From contig CBDUHN010000057.1 of NCBI GenBank assembly GCA_965367295.1, positions 1-13,155 on the forward strand: a stretch of 13,155 nucleotides of DNA, in the 5' to 3' direction. Source of the stretch: JAIVHA01 sp965367295 (GTDB lineage Bacteria; Pseudomonadota; Gammaproteobacteria; DSM-19610). The notes below the pieces were generated by a model, which saw only the letters and a program-made list of their open reading frames with translations, was not told where the DNA came from and made no database searches. Shown piece after piece: positions 1-8,177 of this stretch (positions are counted from its first letter, which is position 1; each line of letters starts with the position of its first letter). Both the position numbers and the translations under genes were made by a program.

Positions 1-288
1 CACTGGCAAGCCTGCCTGTAATAACGTGCAGGTGCCCGGTTATCTGGCCTTTTCCAGGTTAAACGGGCGTACGCTCTATATCTCCCCAAAAATGAATGCA
101 AAGGGGGCGTAATAAGCCATTCATGTTTTTGTTATTTATCACGGGCGCCCGCTTACATTGACTGATATACGGGCAGGCTATCGTCTCTACCTGCAAAAGG
201 GGTGTTATAGGGCATCCTGTTCCGGAAAAGTTATCCGCGTTTTGTCCGGTTTGTGCCGCCAGTTCAACCGATCGACGCAACACATAAC
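1..288. other. Left-edge stretch without a convincing gene
   Basis: I see no recognisable gene here. One plus-strand frame is open from base 2 to a TAA at 110-112 and would give 36 residues ending KMNAKGA. It could be the tail of a gene entering from the left, but an open frame this short is also expected by chance. The 74-codon minus-strand frame over 59-283 has no family resemblance. No clear intrinsic terminator follows the minus-strand VWA gene that stops at 289; the only palindrome seen is a short GGGCGCCC near 146-153 without a T tract. Confidence 0.4.
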
Positions 289-3200
289 TCAGGTTGTCAG
301 CCGCCGGTAGATATCCGACACCTTCAGCGGCAGTTTGCGCACCTCATCGATCACCGCATAGTTCACCGCTCCGTACATGTGCGGCAGATAATCCCGCGCC
401 TCGGTATCGATGGTGATGCAGAAGGGATGGATGCCATCGCGTTTGGCCTCGATCAGTGCCTGGCGGGTATCCTCGATGCCATAGGCGCCGCGGTAGCTGT
501 CGTAATCATCGGGCTTGCCGTCGGACAGCGTGATCAGCAAACGGGTGCGGGCTTCCACTTCGTTGAGCAGTTTGCTCAGGTGGCGAATGGTTACCCCCAT
601 GCGGGTGTAATCCTTGGGGCGAATGCCGCTGATGCGCGCCTTCACCTCGGCATCATAAAGGTCATCGAAGCCCTTGACCTTGTAGACCTCGCAGCGCTTG
701 CGGGTCATGCCGGAAAAGCCGTAAATCGCATAACGATCGCCAAGCAGTTCCAGTGATTCGCACAACAGCACCAACGCCTCACGCTCGGCATCATTGATCC
801 AGCCCTTGGTGGAACCGCTCATGTCGACCATGAACATGACGGCGATGTTGCGCTCCTGCTTGTGCATCTTGAGAAACAGGCGGTCGGTCATCTCCAATCC
901 GTTTTTGGTATCGGCATAGGCCTCCACCAGCGCATCGATGTCAACATCATCGCCATAGGGCTGCTTCTTGAGCAATTTGTCCTCGCCGCGCAGGGCCTCG
1001 AAGGTGCGGCGCAACTCACCGGTCAGGCCACGGTATTTCTGCAGGGTTTCCTCCACGAAGTGGTCGTGGGTGGGATGCACGTCCATCTCGCGCAACACCG
1101 CCCAGTTTTTGCGGTAATGCTGGCGTTCGTAATCCCACTCGTTATAAAGGAAGGCGCCCTCTTCGTGATAGGTGCCCTTCCAGACATCGCTGGTCTTGTT
1201 TTCTTCCAGCCCAGTCTCGCCGGCAAAGTAGGCACCGTCGCCGGCGGCCTCCAGGTAGTCCGGCGGGATCTCGCCGAGATCCTGCCAGATGGAGGCCATG
1301 ACGCCCTTCATGTCGTCGGGTGGCACCACCGGGCGACCATCGATGGTGAACTCGAACCGCACACCATTGGGTGCATCTTCCGAAGGCGTGGCCTTGAGTT
1401 GCAGGTCGCGCGCTTTGCGGGCTTCATCCGCTACATCATCCGGTTCCTGTTCTTCGGACGTCTGTTCCTGCAACTCCTGCTTGCGCGCCTGTTCTTCCAG
1501 GGTGCGGGCCACGGCGATACGGAACAGTTTCCTGTCTTTTTCAAGGCGCAGGGCGCGTACCTGTGATACCTGCTCGGGGAGCAGCTCACCCGCGTAGGGT
1601 GCCGACATGGGTAACTCGGCACCATACAGGGCCTCCACACAGGCCAACGTGGCCGCGGGTGATGCCTCCGGTTCCTGCAGACGCCGCATCACTTCAAGCC
1701 ATTGCGCATCCCGTATCACCGTGTCGGTGGCCTCACGCAAGGCACGCAGTTCCCGCCCCAGCCCGGCAAACTCCCGCTCGATGCAAGCATCGAGGCGCAA
1801 TGTCTCCAGGGCGTGGAACAGGGCCAGCGCGCTGGCTTCATCGTCATATCCTGCCAGCGCCTGCTGCAGGTCCAGCTGCCAGGTACCGAACCAGGTCTGC
1901 GCCCACTGGTGCACCAGCATGGCCTTGTAGAGCTGGTAGTTGCGCTCCCGTTCCGCGAACCGGCCGATCAATGGCGGCAGGTACAGGGTTTCGGTATCGG
2001 TATACGAGCGCGGCCCGGCTTCGAGCTTGAGCTTGCGGCCGCTGAGGCCATGCACGAAGGGCTCCAGCACATTGACCACGTCTTCGAAGGCCAGCCCGGT
2101 CTTGCGCGCCTTATACTCGCGGGCGAACTGCTCCACGTCCTTGAAGGCTGCTACTGCCGGATGCAGTCCCCTGGTGTCATAGATGTCCATGGACTGCAGC
2201 AACCAGGCCTCGACACCGGACTCGTCCATGAGCCGCAACGCGGACGGCACATAGGTAACGAAGTTGAAGGCGATGCCGGCACTGGTGCGCGCCGCCACCA
2301 CCACCCAGCGCAGCACGAAGTCCTGCTGCTCGCGGGGAAACTCCGCCAGTGCCCGGCAGGCATCCTCGGCTGCGCCGGCAGACAGCATGTGCACATCGAG
2401 CCGCTCCTCAAGCTGGGCCGCCGTGAGCGGCTGGCCGCTACTCTCCAGGAAATCGGTGTCATCGAACCAGCGCGCCGCCACGCCGGCGGGCAACACCCGG
2501 CCGTCGCTGCACTGCACGCCGAGGCGCAGCGGTTCGATGTTGCAGCCCGGCAGGGCATCATGGAGGATCTGGCCGAGGCTTTCGGCCTTCCAGGTGATGG
2601 CACCGCTATCCGTGGAGACCCAGATGCCGAGGCAATGATCGGACACCAGCCGCGGCAGGTAGGCCATCAGTTTGGGCAGGTCCACTTCACGATCCCAGAA
2701 CTGGCCACGCGGACCATGACCGAGGGCCGGGGCCGGCAGCACGATGAGATCAAAGCGCTCCTGGCGCCGCAGCAGCTCTTCCACATGGTCCATGACATCC
2801 TCATGGACATACTGGACCTGGTGACTGCCGGCCTGGTTGCGCGCCAGCTCCAGCAACTCGGCATCCGCCTCCACATAGGTGACCGAGGCCCCGGCCCGCA
2901 CTGCCTGGGCGGCGATATAGCCGTTGCCGCCGAACAGGCTCAATACGCGAATATCCTCCAGGTCGTAACAACCCTCGATGCGCTCGCGCAGCCACTGGCC
3001 GCAGATCAGGTCGCGACCGTGCAGCCCGACCCGGCCGCCGGCACTGAGCTGGCAGGTTACGGCCTCGCCCCGCATGGTCAGGGTCCAGGCCCGTTTCAGC
3101 CCACTGCCGGTGGGTTCCCAGTGTCCCTGCTGGCCCATTTCGGCGACATAGATCCAGTCCGGCTGCCAGCCGGTGTGCGCCGGTTTGCCCACGGCCTGCC

Positions 3201-3342
3201 GGTCGGGCCGATCGACCACATAGGGGCCCCAGCGCTCCAGCTTGCGCCCGGCACCGAAATCCAGCAGCTCATAGTCATCGATCGGGGTGACCACCACGGC
3301 CTCGTGGGCGGCGGACTCCGGTACGTCGGGAAGCTGAACCAT
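289..3342 (-). CDS. CbbO/NorD-type VWA protein with an N-terminal RlmI-like pseudo-methyltransferase domain
   Basis: This is a 1017-residue cytoplasmic protein with no signal peptide. Residues 24-292 resemble COG1092/RlmI-type methyltransferases: a start-proximal block LLDFGAGRKLERWGPYVVDR, SAM motif I around 133-146 (LSLFGGNG), an acidic strand end at 156-160 (YVEAD) and a closing block GRVLPAGVAARW at 281-292. The family's LDPPKFG motif aligns with LPAPALG (202-208), so the catalytic DPP is lost. Residues ~300-610 are the helical NorD/CbbO region, 615-655 is a Q/E-rich linker, and 730-750 holds the NorD-like EWDYERQHYRKNW block. The C-terminal VWA domain (about 833-1015) has a complete MIDAS: D840-M-S842-G-S844, T913 and D941. 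CbbO and NorD act with a MoxR ATPase as Rubisco activase or as NO reductase maturation factor. Without the N-terminal domain its length fits CbbO. It follows the ATPase gene by 65 bp. No clear ribosome site is seen, and an in-frame stop lies just upstream of the ATG. The client is unknown. Confidence 0.9.
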   Translation of the reverse strand: MVQLPDVPESAAHEAVVVTPIDDYELLDFGAGRKLERWGPYVVDRPDRQAVGKPAHTGWQPDWIYVAEMGQQGHWEPTGSGLKRAWTLTMRGEAVTCQLSAGGRVGLHGRDLICGQWLRERIEGCYDLEDIRVLSLFGGNGYIAAQAVRAGASVTYVEADAELLELARNQAGSHQVQYVHEDVMDHVEELLRRQERFDLIVLPAPALGHGPRGQFWDREVDLPKLMAYLPRLVSDHCLGIWVSTDSGAITWKAESLGQILHDALPGCNIEPLRLGVQCSDGRVLPAGVAARWFDDTDFLESSGQPLTAAQLEERLDVHMLSAGAAEDACRALAEFPREQQDFVLRWVVVAARTSAGIAFNFVTYVPSALRLMDESGVEAWLLQSMDIYDTRGLHPAVAAFKDVEQFAREYKARKTGLAFEDVVNVLEPFVHGLSGRKLKLEAGPRSYTDTETLYLPPLIGRFAERERNYQLYKAMLVHQWAQTWFGTWQLDLQQALAGYDDEASALALFHALETLRLDACIEREFAGLGRELRALREATDTVIRDAQWLEVMRRLQEPEASPAATLACVEALYGAELPMSAPYAGELLPEQVSQVRALRLEKDRKLFRIAVARTLEEQARKQELQEQTSEEQEPDDVADEARKARDLQLKATPSEDAPNGVRFEFTIDGRPVVPPDDMKGVMASIWQDLGEIPPDYLEAAGDGAYFAGETGLEENKTSDVWKGTYHEEGAFLYNEWDYERQHYRKNWAVLREMDVHPTHDHFVEETLQKYRGLTGELRRTFEALRGEDKLLKKQPYGDDVDIDALVEAYADTKNGLEMTDRLFLKMHKQERNIAVMFMVDMSGSTKGWINDAEREALVLLCESLELLGDRYAIYGFSGMTRKRCEVYKVKGFDDLYDAEVKARISGIRPKDYTRMGVTIRHLSKLLNEVEARTRLLITLSDGKPDDYDSYRGAYGIEDTRQALIEAKRDGIHPFCITIDTEARDYLPHMYGAVNYAVIDEVRKLPLKVSDIYRRLTT

Positions 3343-3407
3343 ACGGCGGATTTATCCCGAAAACAGACAGGTTAGGGAGCGGCGCTGACGATGTATGTGC
3401 ATCGGCT

Positions 3408-4220
3408 TCAGAACACCGAGGCGCTCAGCTCGTTGACCGCCTCCAGCATTTCAGCATCGTCGGTCAGTGCCTGGGCGATACTGGAACGGCAGGCCGTCAC
3501 CGGGCTCACGCCACTGGTCATCAGCTTGGCCGCATGGACCAGCAGTCGCGTACTGGCCCCCTCCTCCAGCCCACTGCCTTTCAGGTTGCGGGTCATCTGG
3601 GCAAACTTGACCAATTTCCCGGCCATTTCAGGACTTATACCCGTCTCTTTCTCGACGATCTTCGATTCCAGCCGGGTGCTGGGGTAGTCGAATTCCAGTG
3701 CCACGAAGCGTTGACGGGTACTCTGCTTGAGGTCCTTGAGCACACTCTGGTAGCCAGGGTTGTAGGAAATGGCCATGCAGAATTCCGCGCTGGCTTCGAG
3801 CAGTTCACCCAGCTTTTCCATCGGCAGCACGCGGCGATCATCCGCCAGGGGATGGATCACCACGGTGGTGTCCTTGCGGGCCTCGACGATCTCGTCCAGG
3901 TAACAGATGCCGCCGGCGCGCACCGCCCGGGCCAGCGGACCATCCACCCACACCGTCTCGCCACCGGCCACGAGGAACCGCCCCACCAGGTCGGAGGCGG
4001 TCAGGTCATCGTGACAGGATACGGTGATCAGCGGCCGCTTGAGGCGCCAGGCCATGTATTCCATGAACCGGGTCTTACCACAGCCGGTCGGCCCCTTGAG
4101 TAATACCGGCAACTGGTTAGTGTAAGCCGCCTCGAATACGGCAATCTCATCGCCCACCGCTTCGTAGTAGGGTTCCTCGGTAATGAAGTATTCCTCGGGT
4201 TTCAGTGCCTGGGCGTTCAC
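3408..4220 (-). CDS. cbbQ: CbbQ/NirQ/NorQ-family MoxR AAA+ ATPase
   Basis: This 270-residue AAA+ ATPase has the usual length of CbbQ/NirQ/NorQ. Walker A is GPTGCGKT (43-50) and Walker B is ICYLDE (105-110). A sensor-1 Asn lies in ISYNPGY (N154), an arginine-finger candidate in STRQRF (R169 or R171), and a sensor-2 Arg in GASTR (R225). The N-terminal PYYEAVGDE and HDDLTASDLVGRF blocks are family hallmarks. Known members form hexamers that work with a VWA partner, CbbO to reactivate Rubisco or NorD to mature NO reductase. The start is GTG at 4218-4220, preceded by AAGGAG at 5-nt spacing. The VWA gene lies 65 bp downstream on the same strand, and the qmo operon is divergent. No Rubisco, nor or nir gene is in the window, so the symbol reflects the family and not a proven client. 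Confidence 0.93.
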   Translation of the reverse strand: MNAQALKPEEYFITEEPYYEAVGDEIAVFEAAYTNQLPVLLKGPTGCGKTRFMEYMAWRLKRPLITVSCHDDLTASDLVGRFLVAGGETVWVDGPLARAVRAGGICYLDEIVEARKDTTVVIHPLADDRRVLPMEKLGELLEASAEFCMAISYNPGYQSVLKDLKQSTRQRFVALEFDYPSTRLESKIVEKETGISPEMAGKLVKFAQMTRNLKGSGLEEGASTRLLVHAAKLMTSGVSPVTACRSSIAQALTDDAEMLEAVNELSASVF

Positions 4221-4315
4221 GGCCGCTCCTTGTCATCAGAATCGGTGCAAAGTACCGCGGTTCGGGTCCGCACAGCAACAAACCCTACAATCCGAAGTTG
4301 TTATATATCCTGTCT

Positions 4316-4333
4316 ATTTTCCCATTGGAAAAT
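4316..4333. promoter_or_regulatory. Palindrome near the possible cbbQ promoter
   Basis: A perfect inverted repeat with 7-bp arms, ATTTTCC-CATT-GGAAAAT, lies about 100 bp upstream of the minus-strand ATPase gene. A TATATA box on the minus strand (4302-4307) would place a weak -35 (TTCCAA, revcomp of 4325-4330) inside the palindrome. That is the usual position of an operator. I do not recognise the regulator, and the promoter call is weak. Confidence 0.35.
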
Positions 4334-4510
4334 TCGATGCGCTTGGCGGCCGTACTTGCTAGCGAAGCACAGGCAAGCAGAGTATCGTTACCCCTCGTCA
4401 GAATGACGCGACCATATATTAAGGTAGAAAACCACCGGACAATGCGGGAGGTGCTGCAGTCGGCATCCCTTCTGACCCATATCAATTCTGAACGGCGCCA
4501 TGGCGTGTAT

Positions 4511-4535
4511 GGTTAGGCCAATTTTTTGGCTGACC
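4511..4535 (+). promoter_or_regulatory. Hairpin with TTTT loop upstream of qmoA
   Basis: A near-perfect inverted repeat: GGTTA (4511-4515) pairs with TGACC (4531-4535, one GT wobble), then GCCAA (4517-4521) with TTGGC (4526-4530), with one bulged G and a TTTT loop. No T tract follows, so it is not an intrinsic terminator. It may be a leader-RNA structure or a protein-binding site in the divergent control region. Confidence 0.35.
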
Positions 4536-4568
4536 GATCCGGGCAGAAACGAGAGTACGATTTTTCAC

Positions 4569-4608
4569 CGTGAAGGAATCCGCTCAATGGCCGGATTTGT
4601 CCTTCGCG
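4569..4608 (+). promoter_or_regulatory. Long imperfect hairpin in the qmoA leader region
   Basis: GAAGGA (4572-4577) pairs with TCCTTC (4600-4605) and ATCCG (4578-4582) with CGGAT (4592-4596). A TTG bulge (4597-4599) interrupts the stem and the loop is 9 nt (4583-4591). Three further pairs extend the base (4569-4571 with 4606-4608, one of them a wobble). The structure ends 56 bp before the qmoA ATG. No clear core promoter is readable nearby; CATATT at 4632-4637 is a weak -10 candidate. Confidence 0.35.
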
Positions 4609-4664
4609 TGGCTGAATTCAGGTTTCAATTTCATATTGCATAGCAGTGTAATGGAGGCATATCA

Positions 4665-5951
4665 ATGTCGGAGGTAATCGCAACCAACCAGACCATTCTG
4701 GTGGTCGGAGGCGGGATCAGTGGACTCACTGCCGCACTCGAGGCCGCAGAATGCGGCAAGCAGGTCATCCTGGTGGAAAAAAACCCCTCGGTGGGTGGCC
4801 GGGTAAGCCAGCTCTACAAATATTTCCCCAAGCTGTGCCATCCCAAATGCGGCATGGAAATCAACCTGCGGCGCCTGAAGGCCAACCAGAATCTGCGCCT
4901 CATGACCATGACCGAGGTGACCGCGGTCTCCGGCGAGAGCGGCAACTATACCGTCAGCCTGAAGGCCAGCCCCCGTTACGTAAATGAAAACTGCACCGCC
5001 TGCGGCGCCTGCGGCGAGGCGGTGGAAACGGAATTCGACGACGAATACAACTACAACCTGGGCAAACGCAAGGGCGCCTACCTGCCCTTCACCCATGCCC
5101 ATCCCCAGCGTTATGTACTGGACCCACGCATCATCGGCACTGACGATGCCGAGAAGGCCAAGGCGGCCTGCAAGTACGGCGCCATCGATCTCGACATGGC
5201 CGAGCAGGAAACCAGCATCACCGTGGGCGCCATTATCTGGGCGACGGGCTGGAAGCCTTACGATGCCGGCAAGATCCAGCCTTATGGCTACGATCGCTAC
5301 GCCAATGTCATCACCAGCGTGGAATTCGAACGCATGATGGACCCCTTCGGCCCCACTGGCGGCAAGATTCTGCGTCCCGGTGATGGCAAGGAAGCCAAGG
5401 ATGTGGCCTTTATCCAGTGCGCCGGTTCCCGTGACCAGAACCACCTCAAGCATTGCTCGCGCATCTGCTGCATGGCCAGCCTGAAGCAGACCACCTACCT
5501 GCGTGAGAAATACGACAACGACGCCAAGGGTACGGTGTACTACATCGATATCCGTGCCATCGACCGTATTGATGACTTCTACCAGAAAGTCCAGGCAGAC
5601 CCGAACATCAGCTTCGTCAAATCCAAAGTAGCCAACATCACGGAAGACAAGGCCACCGGCAATCCGGTGCTCCACGGCGTGGACACGGAAGGCTACCACC
5701 GCTACAGCAACCCCCACGATCTGGTGGTACTGGCCATCGGCATGGAACCCAGCGTACCCAAGTCCGCCTTCCCCGGGAATATCGCCGTGAACGAAAGCGG
5801 TTTTGTAGAGCTGGACGAGGGCAATGGCGGCTTCTTCGCCGCTGGCTGCTCTTCCGACGCGCTGGATGTGAACCGGGCGGTACAGAGTGCCACCGCCAGT
5901 GCGCTGCGTGCCATTCAGGTCGTGAATCGAATTGCCGGAACGGAGGGTTAA
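4665..5951 (+). CDS. qmoA: QmoA: HdrA-like FAD/Fe-S subunit of the Qmo complex
   Basis: This 428-residue soluble flavoprotein is related to heterodisulfide reductase subunit HdrA. A Rossmann FAD site is at the N-terminus (ILVVGGGISGLTAALEA, 11-27) followed by ILVEK at 35-39. Cysteines for a Fe-S centre are visible: LCHPKCGM (C58, C62) and CTACGAC (C110, C113, C116). The HdrA signature FIQCAGSRD (C252) with HCSRICC (C264, C268, C269) is intact, as is the C-terminal FAD block FFAAGCSSDALDVNRAV. Qmo passes electrons between APS reductase and the quinone pool; in a sulfur oxidiser this would run from sulfite/AMP oxidation outward. The ATG has GGAGG (4653-4657) at 7-nt spacing. It is the first of four tightly packed genes. 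HdrA proper is longer, with extra ferredoxin domains, so QmoA is the better call. Confidence 0.93.
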   Translation: MSEVIATNQTILVVGGGISGLTAALEAAECGKQVILVEKNPSVGGRVSQLYKYFPKLCHPKCGMEINLRRLKANQNLRLMTMTEVTAVSGESGNYTVSLKASPRYVNENCTACGACGEAVETEFDDEYNYNLGKRKGAYLPFTHAHPQRYVLDPRIIGTDDAEKAKAACKYGAIDLDMAEQETSITVGAIIWATGWKPYDAGKIQPYGYDRYANVITSVEFERMMDPFGPTGGKILRPGDGKEAKDVAFIQCAGSRDQNHLKHCSRICCMASLKQTTYLREKYDNDAKGTVYYIDIRAIDRIDDFYQKVQADPNISFVKSKVANITEDKATGNPVLHGVDTEGYHRYSNPHDLVVLAIGMEPSVPKSAFPGNIAVNESGFVELDEGNGGFFAAGCSSDALDVNRAVQSATASALRAIQVVNRIAGTEG

Positions 5952-5954
5952 ACC

Positions 5955-8168
5955 GTGGCAGATGTAAAAATTGGAGCCTATATCTGTAAAGGCTGTGGTC
6001 TGGACGAGCGTCTGGACTGCGCAGAACTGGCCAACATCGCCAAGCGCGAGGGCAAGGCCCAGGTGGTCCAGGAGCACGAGTTCCTGTGCAACGCCGAAGG
6101 CGTGAAGATGATCCAGAACGACATCGACAACGAGGGCGTGAACCGGGTGGTGATCGCCGCCTGCTCCCGTCGTTCCAAGACCGATGCCTTCAATTTCGAA
6201 AATGTAGCCATTTCCCGCGTGAATCTGCGCGAAGGGGTTATCTGGATCCGCCCCGAAGGGGATGATCTGCAGGAAACCACCCAGGAAATGGCGGCCGACT
6301 ATGTCCGCATGGGCTGCGCCGAAGCCAAGTACATGACACCCCCTGCCTCAAGCCAGGAGAAAGGCTCCAACAACCACCTGCTGGTGGTGGGTGGCGGCCT
6401 GTCGGGCATGACCGCCGCCATCGAAGCCGCCAAGGCCGGCTACCCCGTCACCCTGGTGGAAAAAACCGGCCAGCTGGGTGGCAGCACCAGCCAGTTGTGG
6501 AAAGACGTGCCGGCCCACAGCCCCTACAAAGATCCCGTGGACAATGGCATCGCCGCACTGGCAGCCGCCATTGAAGCCAACGACAAGATCACCGTGCATC
6601 TCAACTGCACCATTACCAAAACCTCCGGCGCACCGGGCCGCTTCTCGGCGGACATCAGCACCGAGTCGGGCAATACCAACACGGAAAACTTCGGCGCCAT
6701 CATCATGGCCTCCGGGGCCACACCCTATGACATGAACCTGCTACCGGAACTGGGTGGCGGCACCAATCCCAATGTGGTGGATCATAGCGGCCTGGAGCAA
6801 CTGGCCATATCCGCCAACGGTGGTGCCATCAAACGTGCCGATGGCAAGGAAGTGAAGAAGGTCACCTTCGTGCAGTGCGCCGGTCAGCGCAGCACCAAGG
6901 AAGGCCACCTGCCCTACTGTTCCGGGGAATGCTGCCTGACCTCCATCAAACAGGCCATGTATTTCAAGGACCAGAACCCGGATATCGAAACCGAGATCCT
7001 GTTCAGCGACCTGCGCACCCCCGGTGCCGGCGGAGAGGATTTCTACCGCTCCGGCCAGGACAAGGGCATCACTTTCCGCAAGGGCACCGTCAGCGAAGTA
7101 ACCGCCGGCAGCAACGGTCCGGTGGTGAAGTTCAAGGACGAGATTCTTGCCGAAGATGTGGAGGAGGAAGCCGACCTGGTGGTGCTTGCCACCGGCATGG
7201 TGGCCAACTCCGGCGTCGACATCGAAACCGTGCCGCAGAACGAGCCTGGCGAATGGACGGTCAATGCCGATTCCATCCTCAACCTGAGCTATCGCCAGGG
7301 CAAGGATCTGCCGCACCTGAAGTATGGTTTCAATGACTCCCACTTCATCTGCTTCCCCTACGAGACCCGCCGTACCGGCATCTATACCTGCGGGCCAGTG
7401 CGCCGCCCCATGGACAGCCAGCAGGCCGTCGAGGATGCCACCGGCGCAGCCCTGAAGGCCATCCAGGCCATGGAGAACGCCAAGATCGGCCGGGCTGCAC
7501 ACCCGCGCTCCGGCGATCTTTCCTATCCTTCTTTCCGCAAGGAAGGCTGCACCCAGTGCAAACGCTGCACCGTGGAATGCCCCTTCGGGGCTATCGATGA
7601 GGATGAGCGGCGCTTCCCGGTGTTCAACGAATCCCGTTGCCGGCGTTGCGGTACCTGTATGGGTGCCTGCCCGGTACGCGTCATTTCCTTCGAAAACTAT
7701 TCGGTGGACAGCGTCGGCCAGCAGCTCAAGGCAGTGGACATACCCGACGAATTCGAGGAAAAACCTCGTATTCTGGTGCTGGCCTGCGAGAACGATGCCT
7801 ACCCGGCCCTCGATATGGGTTCCATGAACGGCTACAAATACAGCCAGTGGGCCCGGGTCATCCCGGTCCGTTGCCTGGGTTCCGTGAACACCATCTGGGT
7901 AACCGACGCCCTCAACAGTGGCTATGACGGCATCATATTGATGGGCTGCCAGAAGGGCGACGACTATCAGTGCCATTTTGTGAAGGGTTCGGAGCTGGCC
8001 CATACCCGTATGAGCAAGATTGATGACACCTTGACCACGCTGAATCTCGAAAAAGAACGCGTGGCCACCTACGAGGTTGCTATCACCGATATCGAACGCG
8101 CACCCAAGCTGATCGATGACATGGCGGAAGCCATCGAGAAGATGGGTTTGAGCCCCTTCAAGTTCTAG
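5955..8168 (+). CDS. qmoB: QmoB: HdrA-like flavoprotein with two 4Fe-4S clusters and an MvhD domain
   Basis: A 737-residue subunit. Residues 1-130 are a QmoB-type N-terminal region with CKGCG (C11, C14). The FAD-binding HdrA-like part starts at LLVVGGGLSGMTAA (142-155) and carries FVQCAGQRS (C308) and YCSGECC (C322, C326, C327). Two classical 4Fe-4S motifs follow: C532-x2-C535-x2-C538-x3-CP (C542) and C562-x2-C565-x2-C568-x3-CP (C572). The C-terminus (about 604-737) is MvhD-like, with C611, C640, C665 and C673 available for a [2Fe-2S] centre. This domain order is that of QmoB. The start is GTG at 5955, only 3 nt after the qmoA stop, with GGAGGG inside the end of qmoA as ribosome site. The next gene starts 9 nt after its stop. 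All expected cofactor motifs look intact. Confidence 0.94.
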   Translation: MADVKIGAYICKGCGLDERLDCAELANIAKREGKAQVVQEHEFLCNAEGVKMIQNDIDNEGVNRVVIAACSRRSKTDAFNFENVAISRVNLREGVIWIRPEGDDLQETTQEMAADYVRMGCAEAKYMTPPASSQEKGSNNHLLVVGGGLSGMTAAIEAAKAGYPVTLVEKTGQLGGSTSQLWKDVPAHSPYKDPVDNGIAALAAAIEANDKITVHLNCTITKTSGAPGRFSADISTESGNTNTENFGAIIMASGATPYDMNLLPELGGGTNPNVVDHSGLEQLAISANGGAIKRADGKEVKKVTFVQCAGQRSTKEGHLPYCSGECCLTSIKQAMYFKDQNPDIETEILFSDLRTPGAGGEDFYRSGQDKGITFRKGTVSEVTAGSNGPVVKFKDEILAEDVEEEADLVVLATGMVANSGVDIETVPQNEPGEWTVNADSILNLSYRQGKDLPHLKYGFNDSHFICFPYETRRTGIYTCGPVRRPMDSQQAVEDATGAALKAIQAMENAKIGRAAHPRSGDLSYPSFRKEGCTQCKRCTVECPFGAIDEDERRFPVFNESRCRRCGTCMGACPVRVISFENYSVDSVGQQLKAVDIPDEFEEKPRILVLACENDAYPALDMGSMNGYKYSQWARVIPVRCLGSVNTIWVTDALNSGYDGIILMGCQKGDDYQCHFVKGSELAHTRMSKIDDTLTTLNLEKERVATYEVAITDIERAPKLIDDMAEAIEKMGLSPFKF

Positions 8169-8177
8169 GAGCGAAGT

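Noticed and set aside
2..112. Possible C-terminal end of a plus-strand gene entering from the left
   Set aside because: Only 36 codons are visible, with no recognisable domain; an open frame of this length occurs often by chance. It is mentioned in the left-edge entry only.
1702..3375. A 557-codon plus-strand open frame opposite the VWA gene
   Set aside because: It is the antisense shadow of a GC-rich gene. Its product is rich in His, Gln and Gly with no family motifs, while the minus-strand protein has clear domains throughout.
4588..4640. A sigma-54 promoter ahead of qmoA
   Set aside because: TGGC and TTGC elements occur but not at the required -24/-12 spacing.
4662..6077. A 471-codon minus-strand frame opposite qmoA
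   Set aside because: It lies antisense to a gene with complete FAD and cysteine motifs and extends into qmoB; its product has no recognisable domains.
6741..8003. A 420-codon minus-strand frame opposite qmoB
   Set aside because: It is antisense to the ferredoxin and flavin motifs of qmoB and matches no family.
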